Origin: Agrocybe praecox
Lineage: Eukaryota > Basidiomycota > Agaricomycetes > Agaricales > Agrocybaceae
NCBI GenBank assembly: GCA_964017145.1
Contig: OZ024850.1
Coordinates: forward strand, 2,643,618 to 2,707,617
Length of the DNA: 64,000 bases
Direction of reading: 5' to 3'
This document shows positions 1 through 10,532 of this stretch, piece after piece. The notes under the pieces are model-generated. The model ran no database searches and was not told the DNA's origin. It worked only from the letters and a program-made list of their open reading frames with translations. Positions within the stretch are counted from its first letter, which is position 1, and each line of letters begins with the position of its first letter. The position numbers and the translations under genes were made by a program.

Positions 1-983
1 GACCTGCGCCTGGTGATTGGATGTGATAAGGCTACTTCATGGGCTATCGCCGCGATGCGAAATTCAGACCGTCCACGCACGATTGGTCTCGGACCAGTGT
101 CCAGAAACTCCCAGCTTTTTAGAGCGCGGTACGAGTGGGATCTCTCTGGACACTTTCATGGCAGAGTAGGTCCGCTTTATCGGGATGCTCTTGTCGGAGA
201 GAATGAAAACGACCCCCAGAATATCAACCAATGTCTATTTGTTCGCACAATGAATTTAAAACTTAACGCTCGAGAATGGAAGAAGATCATCAGAGAAAAG
301 CAACCTACCCAGAGTCCGAACCTCGCATCAATCACAATTCAGAGCCACAGAAGGAAAAGCCCCGATCAGGAAGAAGTGGGAGAACATAACTTTATTGACA
401 AACTGCGACTCCGGCTTAAGAGTCATACATGGAGTGGGGATAACGGGGGTGCCGATAACTTGAGTTATGACGAATTAGCGGACTCTGCATGGAAAGTCTC
501 GCCCTCGTGGTGGTCGGCCAAATCGAACACTGCGAGTCCTCGGATAGTTCAACCCCTCTCTGTTAAACGCCAATCGAATGCACTTCATAACCTAATGTTG
601 ACCATGGTACGCAGTTCCCAGACTTTTTCTCTTTCTTTCTGAGAAATGATTAAAGCCGAAACTCAATAGTTCCCAGAAGCCAAGATGGCCATTACCGAAG
701 ACAATGGATACCATGGAGACCTTTTCCCTGTACGTTCATATTTTTTCGTGTCTTTGTGCTCATATGAACGCATTTCCAGGATGGATCACTTCCTTTGGAC
801 GACGAGCTGCTTGAACGCGTCAAAGAATTGTACGAAATCGTGTTTGATCAAGCCGCAGGTGTTGTCTATCTCGACAGGAAAGCAACTCCCAAAGAGGGTG
901 GTGCGCCTGTGTCGAGGCTGGATGACCTCGATAGAGAGGAGGTGCAGTCAAGGAGATCTCAGAATGACCTCACAGAGGAATAA
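1..983 (+). CDS. Uncharacterised basidiomycete protein, 3' part of the gene (5' end outside the window)
   Basis: The reading frame is open from base 1, so the start lies upstream. Proposed exons are 1-606, 670-729 and 780-983, separated by introns of 63 and 50 nt with GTACGC..TAG and GTACGT..CAG ends. Splicing joins the first frame to a short second exon and to a hydrophilic tail ending at TAA 981-983. The visible part begins DLRLVIGCDKATSWAIAA and contains a WDLSGHFHGRVGP segment. I associate these motifs with a family of hypothetical Agaricomycete proteins, but I can name no enzyme activity. The C-terminal tail (residues such as LDDELLERVKELYE) could form a short helix. No signal peptide or membrane segment is visible in this part. 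Confidence is good that it is a real gene and low for function. Confidence 0.7.
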
Positions 984-2270
984 TAACCTATGGATTAGAG
1001 TTTTTCACGAATTGAATAATTCGGAATGGTATGAGCTCCTCGCTTTTGTAACATCACCCATGTATATATCTGTACTCCCACAAACCAATTAGTCTATTAA
1101 AAACATTTTTGCATTCATTTTTTCATGCCAAAAGCACAAGGTTATATGTATGTGTATAACAAAGAGAAAGGAAAAAGAAAAAACAACAATATTCGTTTTG
1201 TGAAATCATCTAATAGCAGTTATTCAAAAAAGCATGCTCGAAGAGATATGTACATGATATGAGTGGGTGAGTGTATGTGTGTGTGGGAGTGCATGTATGT
1301 ATATAACAATGGACGGACTGCAGAAACAGACATGTAAATAGAACGCGACGACGACAGATCAATAGCAAGCAGACAAACAGGGGCAGGCAGGGGCAGAACA
1401 CAGAATTGGAGCGAGTGGAGAGCGATAAGGAGAAGAAGGGAAAAAAAAGGGAAGATCGAAGGAGGAAAGAGAAAGGCAAAGGAAGGATAGAAAGTGAGTG
1501 CAGAGAGATTGAATGGATCCGGAACAAAGTCAAAGAAAAAAAAAGAAATACAACAAACTACCTAGAAACGTCGGTCCCAAGAAATGAAGTACCATATGGC
1601 ATATATACATACACACCAAAAGCCACCCACATACTCCAACAATTAGATCAATCCAGCAATAATATCGCGCTGCAACCCTTTCTAAAAACCATGTCGTTAG
1701 GATTTTGTTCTTTTGATCTTGGAGGTAGGACCTTTGGTGGGGGATGCGCACTCTATTGGACATAAAAAGTTGTGGTTTGAGAGAGTAAGCTCGTTCCAGT
1801 GGACAGGATCGCCTTTTGAGCACGTGGTAAGGAAGAGGGATCTGCGGTATGGCTGGAGGTCTTTGAGGCTTTGGAAGAGAATAATGGGTTGAATCGAAAG
1901 GGGAGAAGTAAAGTTGAAGGAAACGATGAAAGGAAAGGCGCAAAAAAAAAGTCTGGTAAGTAAAAAAATTCGGGTATTCTATGCAAGGTTTGTAGACGGT
2001 GATGAAGGCACTGGTGGATAGCAGAGGGGATACGACCAAGATGACAAGCAGCAAGCATCATCAAGAGGAGCAATATAAGACAAAACAATCGCCAGTCGTC
2101 GAATTTCTGGCAGACGGAGACTGGCAATGTTGAAAGGAGGGAAAAAAAGGTTGGCAGAGTGGGGGTGCATCAAGTTCATCTTTTCTGGCGTGTTTTCAAT
2201 TTCTTCGAATATTCATAAGCGGACTCCGGAGGACTTCAATGACGAGAGATCGACGAACACCGACCGCTCA
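984..2270. other. Intergenic stretch, low complexity, no gene seen
   Basis: This lies between the 3' ends of two converging genes. It holds GT-rich and purine-rich runs (for example near 1260-1300 and 1420-1490). The long open frames here on both strands are repetitive (Ser/Leu/Phe-rich or Lys/Arg-rich) and resemble no protein I recognise. It probably includes 3' untranslated sequence of both neighbours. Confidence 0.6.
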
Positions 2271-4851
2271 TCATGTCATCATCGACGTGGGCTTATAATA
2301 TATCGTAGTCAAATACTAATAACAGAGAAAATAAGTCGTCATTAGCACATCATAATTACCCAGAAGAAGAGAAGCGAGAAACCAACCTTTTTCTTGTACC
2401 TCGTCGTATTAGCGACAGCCAAGACACCATTCCTAATCGCACTGGTGCACAAATGGTGCAGGACGACGTGACTAGGTACAGGCAACACGCTTCCATCGTC
2501 CGTCAACGATGGCATGTTGGCGGTATCGATCGTGATAGCACGCGAGCCGCTGACAGGAGTACGTTCGAGGAGTGGCGGCGAGAGAGAGGACGCTGGTGGG
2601 GGTGATGAGGCGCCGATGAATTTCGTCCCGAGCTGCTTCGCAATATGGGGAGGGATAGGACCTGTGCCGGTCAAGCCAATTAATGTGCTGGTCGGTGGTG
2701 TATGGCCAGTGGGTGTACCAGGTGAGTTGACGGGAGTAGAACCTCCCCCTGAACCATTGTTGGAACCTCCTAGATTTCCACTTGGTCCAACGGTAGATCC
2801 ACTACTGTTCTGGTTGTTCCCTCCACGCAGAGTCCCATTCGAATTGTTGTTATTCGGTGCGACCTCACCGAATGGTACGAATGGGCCAGCTTCAGGAATT
2901 GGTACAATAGTCTCGGGGTAGCTTGGGTAAGTGTAAGACGAACGTTCGATGGGCAGAGAAGCTGTGGAGTTGGCAGGCACTCGTGGCATTGGAAATTCAT
3001 CCAACGCCACTGTCGACGCTGCCGATACCACAGATGGAGGAGGAGGAGGGGGGTGATCAGCGCGCCAGCTAGTCCTGTTCCTATCTTTATCTCTCTCCTT
3101 CTTTTCCCTATCCCTGTCTCGATGCTTATCCCTGGGCCTGTCCCGGTCTCTCTCCCTGTCCTTGTCACGCTCGCGTCCCCCCCTATCCCTCCTAGAACTA
3201 CTGGCCTGACCACTACCCACTCCGCTAGTTCCGCCTGGTGCAGGTGTCGTTGTGCCGCTCGTACTTCCATTAACGCTTCCTTCACTCTTGGATTTCTGTT
3301 CTCCAACCCTCGAGTTCAAGATGAGTTTATCCAGATGCCTTGGAAGGCCAGGTGCAGGAGGAATGTTGGGTGCAGGAACGAAACCAGTAATCTTCGTTGT
3401 GGCACCACCATCGTACTGTCCGGCCGAAGCAGCTAAATATGTTTCTTCTTCTTTTGCGGCCTCGATGAGCTCAGGAGGAAGTACGCTAGTCCAACGAGCT
3501 TGAATATATGCGGCTGCGAATCTATCCTTCTCTTTTTCTCGAGGAGAGGTGGTATGGAGGTTGCGTACAGACGTATCGATATCTTCGCCATCGGCCGAAG
3601 AATCCGTCGACCAGAAACTTTGACCAGGGACGACTCGTCGTGTTGGCGTGTGTAGAGGTATAGATTGCGGAATTTGAGGGACAGTTGGCAGAATTTGATT
3701 GCCTGCGGGATCAAAGGTCAAAGGAACAGCGACATAGTTGGCCAGAGATCCTTGATCGTCGACAGCTGCTGGAAGGTCGTCTGCGACGCGCCACTGATTA
3801 TCGACAAGGAATCGAACGTGGTGTGTTCCTGGCTGGAGGTAGACAGTTAAGCTCCAGATATTACCGGGTCTAGAAGAAAGACAGAAGTCGTTAGCATGCC
3901 CGAATATTGACAGGATGAATAAGAGAGAGAAGACAATAGATAAATAACCGAATGCATGAACACTCACTCTTTAACCATGGGTGATCTTCCTTTCCAGTCA
4001 TCATCGCCTGCTCTTGCCAAAATGACCTCTTTACCGCCGGCCCTCCAAGAAATCTTAACTGGAACTGGACTGGCAGACAAGTCCTCCTTCGCGGGGACGT
4101 AAGCAGTTTCTTGCTCTTCCTCCTCTGGTTGACCAAGGACTGTAGGAATAGAAGACCGAACGACCTCCTGCTTAAAGCCAGGCTTTGTTCTACCCTGGCC
4201 AGGTTGCATGACTCCTGGGGGCGGGGGTTCCTGACTCCTGTCGTACAATTCCTGAATGTGCCTCATTTGCTGCTGCTGCTGCCTAGTTGGCTGCTGTTGC
4301 CTGCCTCTTGGTGCAGAAACGAACGATTGCGACTGTGTGCTCGTCCTGCTCGGCCTGCGGCGAGGCGGGAAAGGCTGGCTATGGGACGGGGGTTCAAAAT
4401 AATGATCAGCGTCATTTAGATCGTCGAGGTCAGAGATACTGGGTATTGGGGGACGTCCTCTCCTTCTTTTTCTATGAGCACCGCGACCAGTGCCAAAATC
4501 GTCGTCCAAGTCGTCGTCTTCATCATCGTCTTCTGGTACTGCCTGGGCAAGCTGGTAGTGGTTGAAAGGGCTAGGTGGTAAAGTCGGGATAGGGATGGAC
4601 GCGGTTTTTGTGGGGACTCTGCCCCTGTTTACATCGATGGCAGTGGTAGTTGTTGTTGTTGTGGATGTAGCGACGTATGGATTGACCGGTGTGAGTGATA
4701 AGGCTGCAAGATCTGGTAGTTCAAGGGATCTCTTCTTGTTCTTCATAGATTTGTGGGGATTGCCAGGGCCTGGAGAGATAGATGAGGTGCGATTGATTGT
4801 GCCGGTGGCACTCCTGGATGGATTATTGGCATTTGAGGCGGAATTGCCCAT
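2271..4851 (-). CDS. SNF1/AMP-activated protein kinase beta subunit (GAL83/SIP-like)
   Basis: This is the scaffold and targeting subunit of the SNF1 kinase, which switches metabolism when glucose is scarce. Exons on the minus strand are 4851-3968, 3869-2387 and 2315-2271 (803 residues). The protein starts MGNSAS, a classic N-myristoylation signal. After a disordered basic and Ser/Pro-rich region, the glycogen-binding (CBM48/AMPK1) domain spans about residues 260-350 and includes KISWRAGGKEVILA, GNIWSLTVYLQPGTHHVRF and WRVADDLPAAVDDQGSLANY. A second disordered stretch rich in Arg/Asp repeats and Asn/Gly follows. The C-terminal ASC domain contains PELIEAA, LPRHLDKLILN, VPSHVVLHHLC and, from a 15-codon last exon, YLTTIYYKPT. 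The last intron uses a GTTGGT donor, seen elsewhere in the window. It is longer than yeast homologues because of the disordered insertions. Confidence 0.95.
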
Positions 4852-5004
4852 GTTGGCGATTCAGATTTGTTAGATTCTTCCGTTTGTGGGGCAGTCTGAC
4901 TAAATGATTGAGGCGGAAGGGCGCGCGGTGGATGGAGCGTATCACAGACAATCCAATGTTGTTCCCTATTTGGTTCCGTCCTCCCACAGCCGATCTGCGC
5001 ATTT

Positions 5005-5545
5005 CCTTACCCCACATTTCTGGGGTCATCCCTAATAATACAACCATTGGCCTAGGTCTCGCCTCCTCCAAGAAGCTTTCCATGAACGTCTTGACATTCG
5101 GGCTCTTTTGAATGTCTTCCAGCCCTCAGGGCGGTGTTCGCGTTGGTGAGTATCTCCATCGACCCTTGATCTGGCACCCAAGTCATGGTACTCGTTGTAA
5201 TCATGTGTTCCCCATGTTTAACCACGAATTCGGCGGTCTCTTGATTCAAGTAGGAGTAGGAGATAGAGTGCAAGGTTCAGCATATGTGGCATAACCGAGT
5301 AGAACAGACGTTACCTTCAAACTTTCGGCAGCAAGAATTATGGAGCCTGTTACACTGCGGGCGTTCATCCAGGTCACAGTGGCTTGCTCGTGGTTCGTCT
5401 AGTTCCCGAAGGTTGAAGGAAGAACGTGTCTTTTCATATCAAACCCCCCGTGACCGCGATGTTCGTATTCACGAACTTGAAACATATTCGCGTACCATGA
5501 ATAGATGGCACTTGTCGAAGAATTGAATTGTCCGACGCTCTTCAT
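5005..5545 (-). pseudogene. Possible small gene or gene relic with a one-base frame break, family unknown
   Basis: On the minus strand an ATG at 5545 opens a plausible model: exon 5545-5477, exon 5398-5315 and an exon from 5237 downward, each bounded by GT..AG introns of 77-78 nt. The middle exon reads TNHEQATVTWMNARSVTGSI and the third ETAEFVVKHGEHMITTS followed by WVPDQGSMEILTNANTALR. Near 5130 the frame must shift by one base to continue into a protein-like stretch (SPNVKTFMESFLEEA, PMVVLLGMTPEMWGK). No intron explains the shift, so this is either a decayed gene or a sequence error. I do not recognise the family. It lies just upstream of the SNF1 beta gene on the same strand. Confidence 0.3.
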
Positions 5546-8500
5546 TCCAATTTCTTCTTCCTTCCGAGTTATGAAATACGAGATTATGAGTATGATGTGA
5601 GTGAGTGAGTGAGCCTCGGCGAGTTGCGAGTCTAAAGGGCAAGAATATTTATGCCCAAGGCCACTCTGTACATACATTTTAGCATTGGTTGATGATCGAC
5701 AGGTAGTATTCCAGCGCCGTGAATGATATGGTTCAAGAGGCCTAAAATAAACGCTTCTCACGCCCGACGTGCTTGACGCCTGGTGGCACCGTTTGTCGCG
5801 GCGAGAGTCAATTGAGTTCCGTTCCAAGTCAAATTACTGCCGCCAGCCAGGCTCGAATCTGCTCGGGCGCCTCTTTTGGTTTGGCTTGTGTTCGTCAGGG
5901 TTTGATCAAAATAGTAAGCTTCATCTTCAATTTAAACCGCGCCTTTTCCAGTGCGAGGAACACATCCGAAGATTGGTAGGAATTTGGGCGAGGATGGTGA
6001 TAGAGATCTTGCGCGCGTGAACTTTAAGTTCCCGAAATGACTCGGAGGTTGCGATCATTATGGCGCATTAAGCGCCTTGCGCACGATAGTGGTAAAGGAA
6101 GGGTTTCTGAATTTAGTTTGAAACTTTGAAATGTGTATTCGCCCTCTCGTAATAATTACGTCCTGCCGTGTTATAGGGTTGGCCAGGCCAAATGAACTTG
6201 CATGGTTGATTGTTATCCATACAGTGGTATTTTGGGGGCAACTTGGGTGGACCTTGCAACTTCGGCATAGTTAGTATATGAAGGATATAGCCATCTACTC
6301 CACATGCATAGTTACTTTAAGCTGGTGCTATAAATGATGCTATAGGGCCGATGGGCTGCTATTGTAAATGCTACGGCTTCGATCTTTGATGCTTGTGCGT
6401 AGGCACTTGTTTTCGTCCATGAAATATACATTTTTTTCTTGAGCCACAGAATTAAAGTGCAACCAAGTAATCTAGACTAAGCTGCACTCAAAAAACAACG
6501 CAAGCGAGCTTGTGCTTACCTGTTGCCAACCTGCCCTCTGTCTCTGAGCCTACATCACACAAGCCCCTTCCCCTTCCACACAATCAAATTCCTCTCTAAT
6601 AGGCATACGCCTTCCTTCTCTGTAGCAGCGGAATCTTTAATTCCATTGGAGTCTTCTTCGAATGATTTTGATGCCCAGCCAAAATAGGAAGAACCGCCGG
6701 GAAATAGACAGGCGGCCAACGAGCGTTGACGTTGATCGACTAGGGTCCTAGTCGGGCGAATCACTGGCCAGTAGTCAAGGCGGAACGTCGAACGGTGTAG
6801 TTTTTGTATTCCGAAAACATGGTGTATAGTGAGTGTAGAGGTAGTAGTGTATACTCGCTGAACTTTAGAGGACCTTGGGTGGTTGTTTGTGGGCGGGTGA
6901 AGCGCTTTCGAGGACCCGTGCATTGATCGCGCGTTGATCGAGCCGCTCGCCGAGAGTGGGCTCAACAAGAGCCTATATCAAGTCATCATGCCCTTCCTCC
7001 TCCTTGTCTTCTGGGTAGTAAGTATCTGGAGAAGTCGCCACTCGTTTACCCCTAACATAAGTGCGTTATTTCTGTGTCTGAACTTCCTCGCGTTGAAATG
7101 CGATCTGGGGGTGATGATGGCGTTGATGATCCCGAAGGGCGTTTCCGAGCGTATATTCAGGTAGAAATAATGGTCGGTGGGGTCGATGGGCTGGGCGGTT
7201 GGGCTGATGTGATGATGAGGTGTGTTATAGCTGGTGTGTGAGAATTTTGTGTGTGTCGGGGGCCGCCAGCATGCTGCCCGAGAGGAATTTATTCGTTGTG
7301 TTGTTGAGAGGCTGAGACTGTGGCATTGACAATGGATAGTAAATCGATGAGAGGCTTAACCTAGATGGTTTGTTGATGTCACTGTATATAATGGTTTATA
7401 TCGATTCACTCTTGGGGTGAGATGGGGATATGGGAGGTGGAAGGTCGGACCAGGAAATATAGGTCTATAATTTATGAGGAAGAGATTCTCGGGAAGGAGC
7501 TCAGAGCAGCTACATGGTTTTGTATTATGTTAATTTTTATATCGGATGCGGAGGCGTGGGCTGTCTAGTTTTGTCATTCTCCCTCCAGAAATCCCCACCT
7601 TCAAGGTTCGAATAAACTCAAAACGACACGTGACAGACATGCCGGACGCAATCCGAGTCGGAGACTGAATATATGATGCTTGCCGGCCGAGTTGAGAAAA
7701 TGATAAGCGCTCAGGGACTGGTCATTTTCTGAAGCTAACTTAATACAGAAACATGGAATTGGACATATTCAAAGGAGCTAGATAAGACTTAATATTGAAC
7801 AAAACCACGATTTCAGCCTTTTCAGAAGCTGTATGTGAAGTTAAGCTCTACTTGATTTGTTCAATACATGAAGTTTGACTAATATCGTCGGTAGAGAAGA
7901 ATTTGCTCCTGTATTCGCTTCTTATTATATAAGTTACGTATTTCAATGTATGAGAAACGAACAGCGAGGCAGCCAGGCTAGACCTTAGGCGAGTCGTGCT
8001 AGATTCAATGCATAGCATTTCCTAAAACATTCAATTCAACGGACGCACTTTCGCTATTTTGAACAGAGTTTGTTTAGTTGACTGGTCAGACTGGCTGAGC
8101 AGCCTCTGGAGTCTGAACCAGACTTGAATGTGATTGCAAGTGATTTGCTGGCGCCAGCGCTGAGGCCTGAGGTTGCAATGCCGTGGTTGATCGCACGTGG
8201 TTGCGCTGATAGCCGAGACTGATTGAATATTCGGGGGGCAAGCGCACTCGCTGAGTTCATGCACTGACCTGACCTCTTCCTGCGACCTTCTCATAGCTAG
8301 GTCTAATCTAGTTTCGGATGCGCTCCCTTATACTATATCCACTGGACATTATATTACTCAGAGGTCTCTTCTTCATGACGCATTATCTAACCTGATGACG
8401 CGGCAAAAACTTCCTACAAATGCGCATGATTTATTCTCGGATACGATTGTCTTCATTTTTTGCAACGGATGATCAGCAGACTTGCCAACGGTCCGCCATC

Positions 8501-8643
8501 ACGCAGGAAACCATAGAAGCTGGCTGAATTCTTTGGTTCTAACAGATACATCTTCTTTTGACACAGTTCTCAAAAATGAACATATAAGGTGCGCAGGCTC
8601 GTGCAATGACAGGCCCTCCCTAGTAGCAGCCCGTTCATCTACG
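5546..8643. other. Gene-poor stretch of 3.1 kb, nothing assignable
   Basis: I see no convincing coding region. The longest frames, around 6555-6968 and 8031-8294 on the minus strand, have no recognisable motifs and no supporting splice structure. The part from about 7170 to 8480 is AT-rich and stop-rich on both strands. The last 150 bases before 8644 are probably promoter and leader of the BNR gene. Confidence 0.5.
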
Positions 8644-10216
8644 ATGTACCTACCGCTTTTTTTATCTACCTTTCTGGGGCTTTTGATAACATTATGCAAA
8701 TCTGCTGCCCCAAGCGTCTCTCTCATATCTAACTCGCAACTGGACCCTAATGGAATTTTCTTCGTTTCGTACGACGGAGTCGTCAACGTCAACTCATTCC
8801 AACTCTCAGGCGTGCTCACCTATCAGAACTGGCAATATGCTGGCTGGTATACGTCCTCGAAAACTGCAATGCTCGCGCGTCGTCAGTTACCTTCGGGAAG
8901 TTGGTCGACGCTCCAGCTACCCCATCAACTCTCCACTAGCGACTCGCACAATGTGATCGCTCTTGGAGTTTCTCCATCCGATGGGAAGATTCACGTCGCG
9001 TTAGACTGTCACAGTACACAAATGTACTACACGAGCTCTGAAGCAGGGCTTGCGACCAGTGGTGCTAGCTGGACTGCAAGTCGTTTCGGTGCCATAACGA
9101 ATACTCTTGGAAACCTCAACATTGGCAGGCGAGTACAACTTCTCGTGGCTTTTTGGTGGATTTCATGATTTTTTATCTTGACTGCAGCACCATCACGTAC
9201 CCGCAATTCGTGATCACCTCGGACAATCTCCTCCAATTCGTTTTCCGAACAGGAATTTCTGGCGACGGTGATACGCAGCTGGCAGAATATAAAGGAAGCT
9301 CGTGGTCGAACGTTGGCTCATGGGCTTCTGCTGCTGGAAGCTATACTTCGACAAACGGCGTCATTAGCACGGCCCGCAACCTTTACATCCACGGATTTAC
9401 ATATAGGTCGAACACCGCACATGTGACCGGTACCTGGCGTGAACAGAATTCAGCTGTTATGTGCAGCAGTGGTGGCCTTACGAACCATGACACCGTCTAC
9501 TTCTATTCGCAGGACAAAGGTACGCCTGATGATTGACGCTTTGCAACGAATGGTTATTTATCAAAGCTCGATGGAATCTAATATTAGGTCGCACCTGGAA
9601 AAATAGTGCAGGGAGCAATATTGGCACTTCTGGTTCGAGTCCTGTTAACGTAAATACCGGTGGAATTATTGTCGACCCTCTCAATGCCGACCACGGTTTG
9701 ATGAACCAAGAGTCTCAAGATGTCGACTCTTCCGGTCAAATTCACATCATCATTTCATACGTACCTGGTGAGTAAGGTTAGCATCATTTTTCCGACTAAC
9801 TTCTCATTCTATGCTGAACAGGTCGATTCACTCAATGTGTGACCAACTACGAGACTGATCGCCCCGCATACGCAAGACCATTCCACGTTTATCGTCATAC
9901 GAATGGCACATTTACCAAAATGGAAATCCCATTTGCCCTGAACGCTGTTGGACGCTCCCAAATTGTTCTCGATGGCGCAGACAACGCTTATGTAGTCTTA
10001 CCGTTTGTACGCATCGTTACAGCCAGCAAGGCATCAGGGTGGACGGACTGGACTCTGGTGTACGATGGGGTGGCCAGTGGGTTGAAGGCATTTGGAGAGG
10101 TGACTGTAGACCGTGCTCGCGTCTCTAGTGGCATCCTTTCTATTCTCTATCAAGTCACTAGCAGTGGTACAACCCCATCCGCCGTGCAAGTGATAGATTT
10201 CAAACTCAATGGTTAG
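8644..10216 (+). CDS. Secreted BNR-repeat beta-propeller protein (BNR_4-like; possible polysaccharide lyase or glycosidase)
   Basis: Exons are 8644-9128, 9188-9519, 9588-9767 and 9822-10216 (463 residues). The first intron must be GC-AG (GCGAGT donor) to keep the frame. The ATG at 8644 is chosen because it begins a signal peptide, MYLPLFLSTFLGLLITL followed by small residues. The mature protein is rich in beta-strand motifs typical of propellers, such as FVSYDGVVNVNSF, SHNVIALGVSPSDGKIHVALD, FVFRTGISGDGDTQLAEY and YFYSQDKGRTWKNSAG. This matches the BNR_4 type of family. From family knowledge, such seven-bladed proteins include enzymes acting on rhamnose-glucuronate polysaccharides, but I cannot assign a substrate. 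It is expected to act outside the cell on plant or gum polysaccharide. Its neighbour on the same strand is a transporter, and no regulatory link is visible. Confidence 0.85.
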
Positions 10217-10532
10217 GTCTCGGGCTGCTAGTTCACACGAATGCTTTGTAAAATAAAACCTTGTAAAATACTTATATATCGAAACAGTTCTATTTCATCT
10301 CATCTCCGAGTCATTTTAGCCCGTATAAAGCGCAGAGATTATCCACCGGGGCGTCTAATTTCAACGGATCAATAATTGTGCGAATTAGGATATCAGCGTA
10401 CCTACCGCCACCAAACAGCCGCCTATTTTAGGAGACGAAGGACTTTACCCCAGCCTACTCGCCTCGGGTGCATCATTATTGCGCCTTGCCGGATTTACTG
10501 CTCTATATAGCACTGCAACCCATCTTCATGAC
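10217..10532. other. Intergenic, promoter region of the MFS gene
   Basis: This holds the 3' end of the BNR gene, with an AATAAA-like AAAATAAAAC near 10250, and the promoter of the next gene. A TATA-like CTATATAG lies about 40 bases before the ATG at 10533. Nothing else is seen. Confidence 0.5.

Noticed and set aside
1210..2179. Several long overlapping open frames on the minus strand and one on the plus strand
   Set aside because: They are repetitive in composition (Ser/Leu/Phe or Lys/Arg), arise from GT-rich and purine-rich DNA, lack motifs and have no consistent intron structure.
6555..6968. A 137-codon open frame on the minus strand
   Set aside because: I could not find conserved motifs or splice-supported extensions, and three frames look equally plausible in parts. 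It is left as intergenic.
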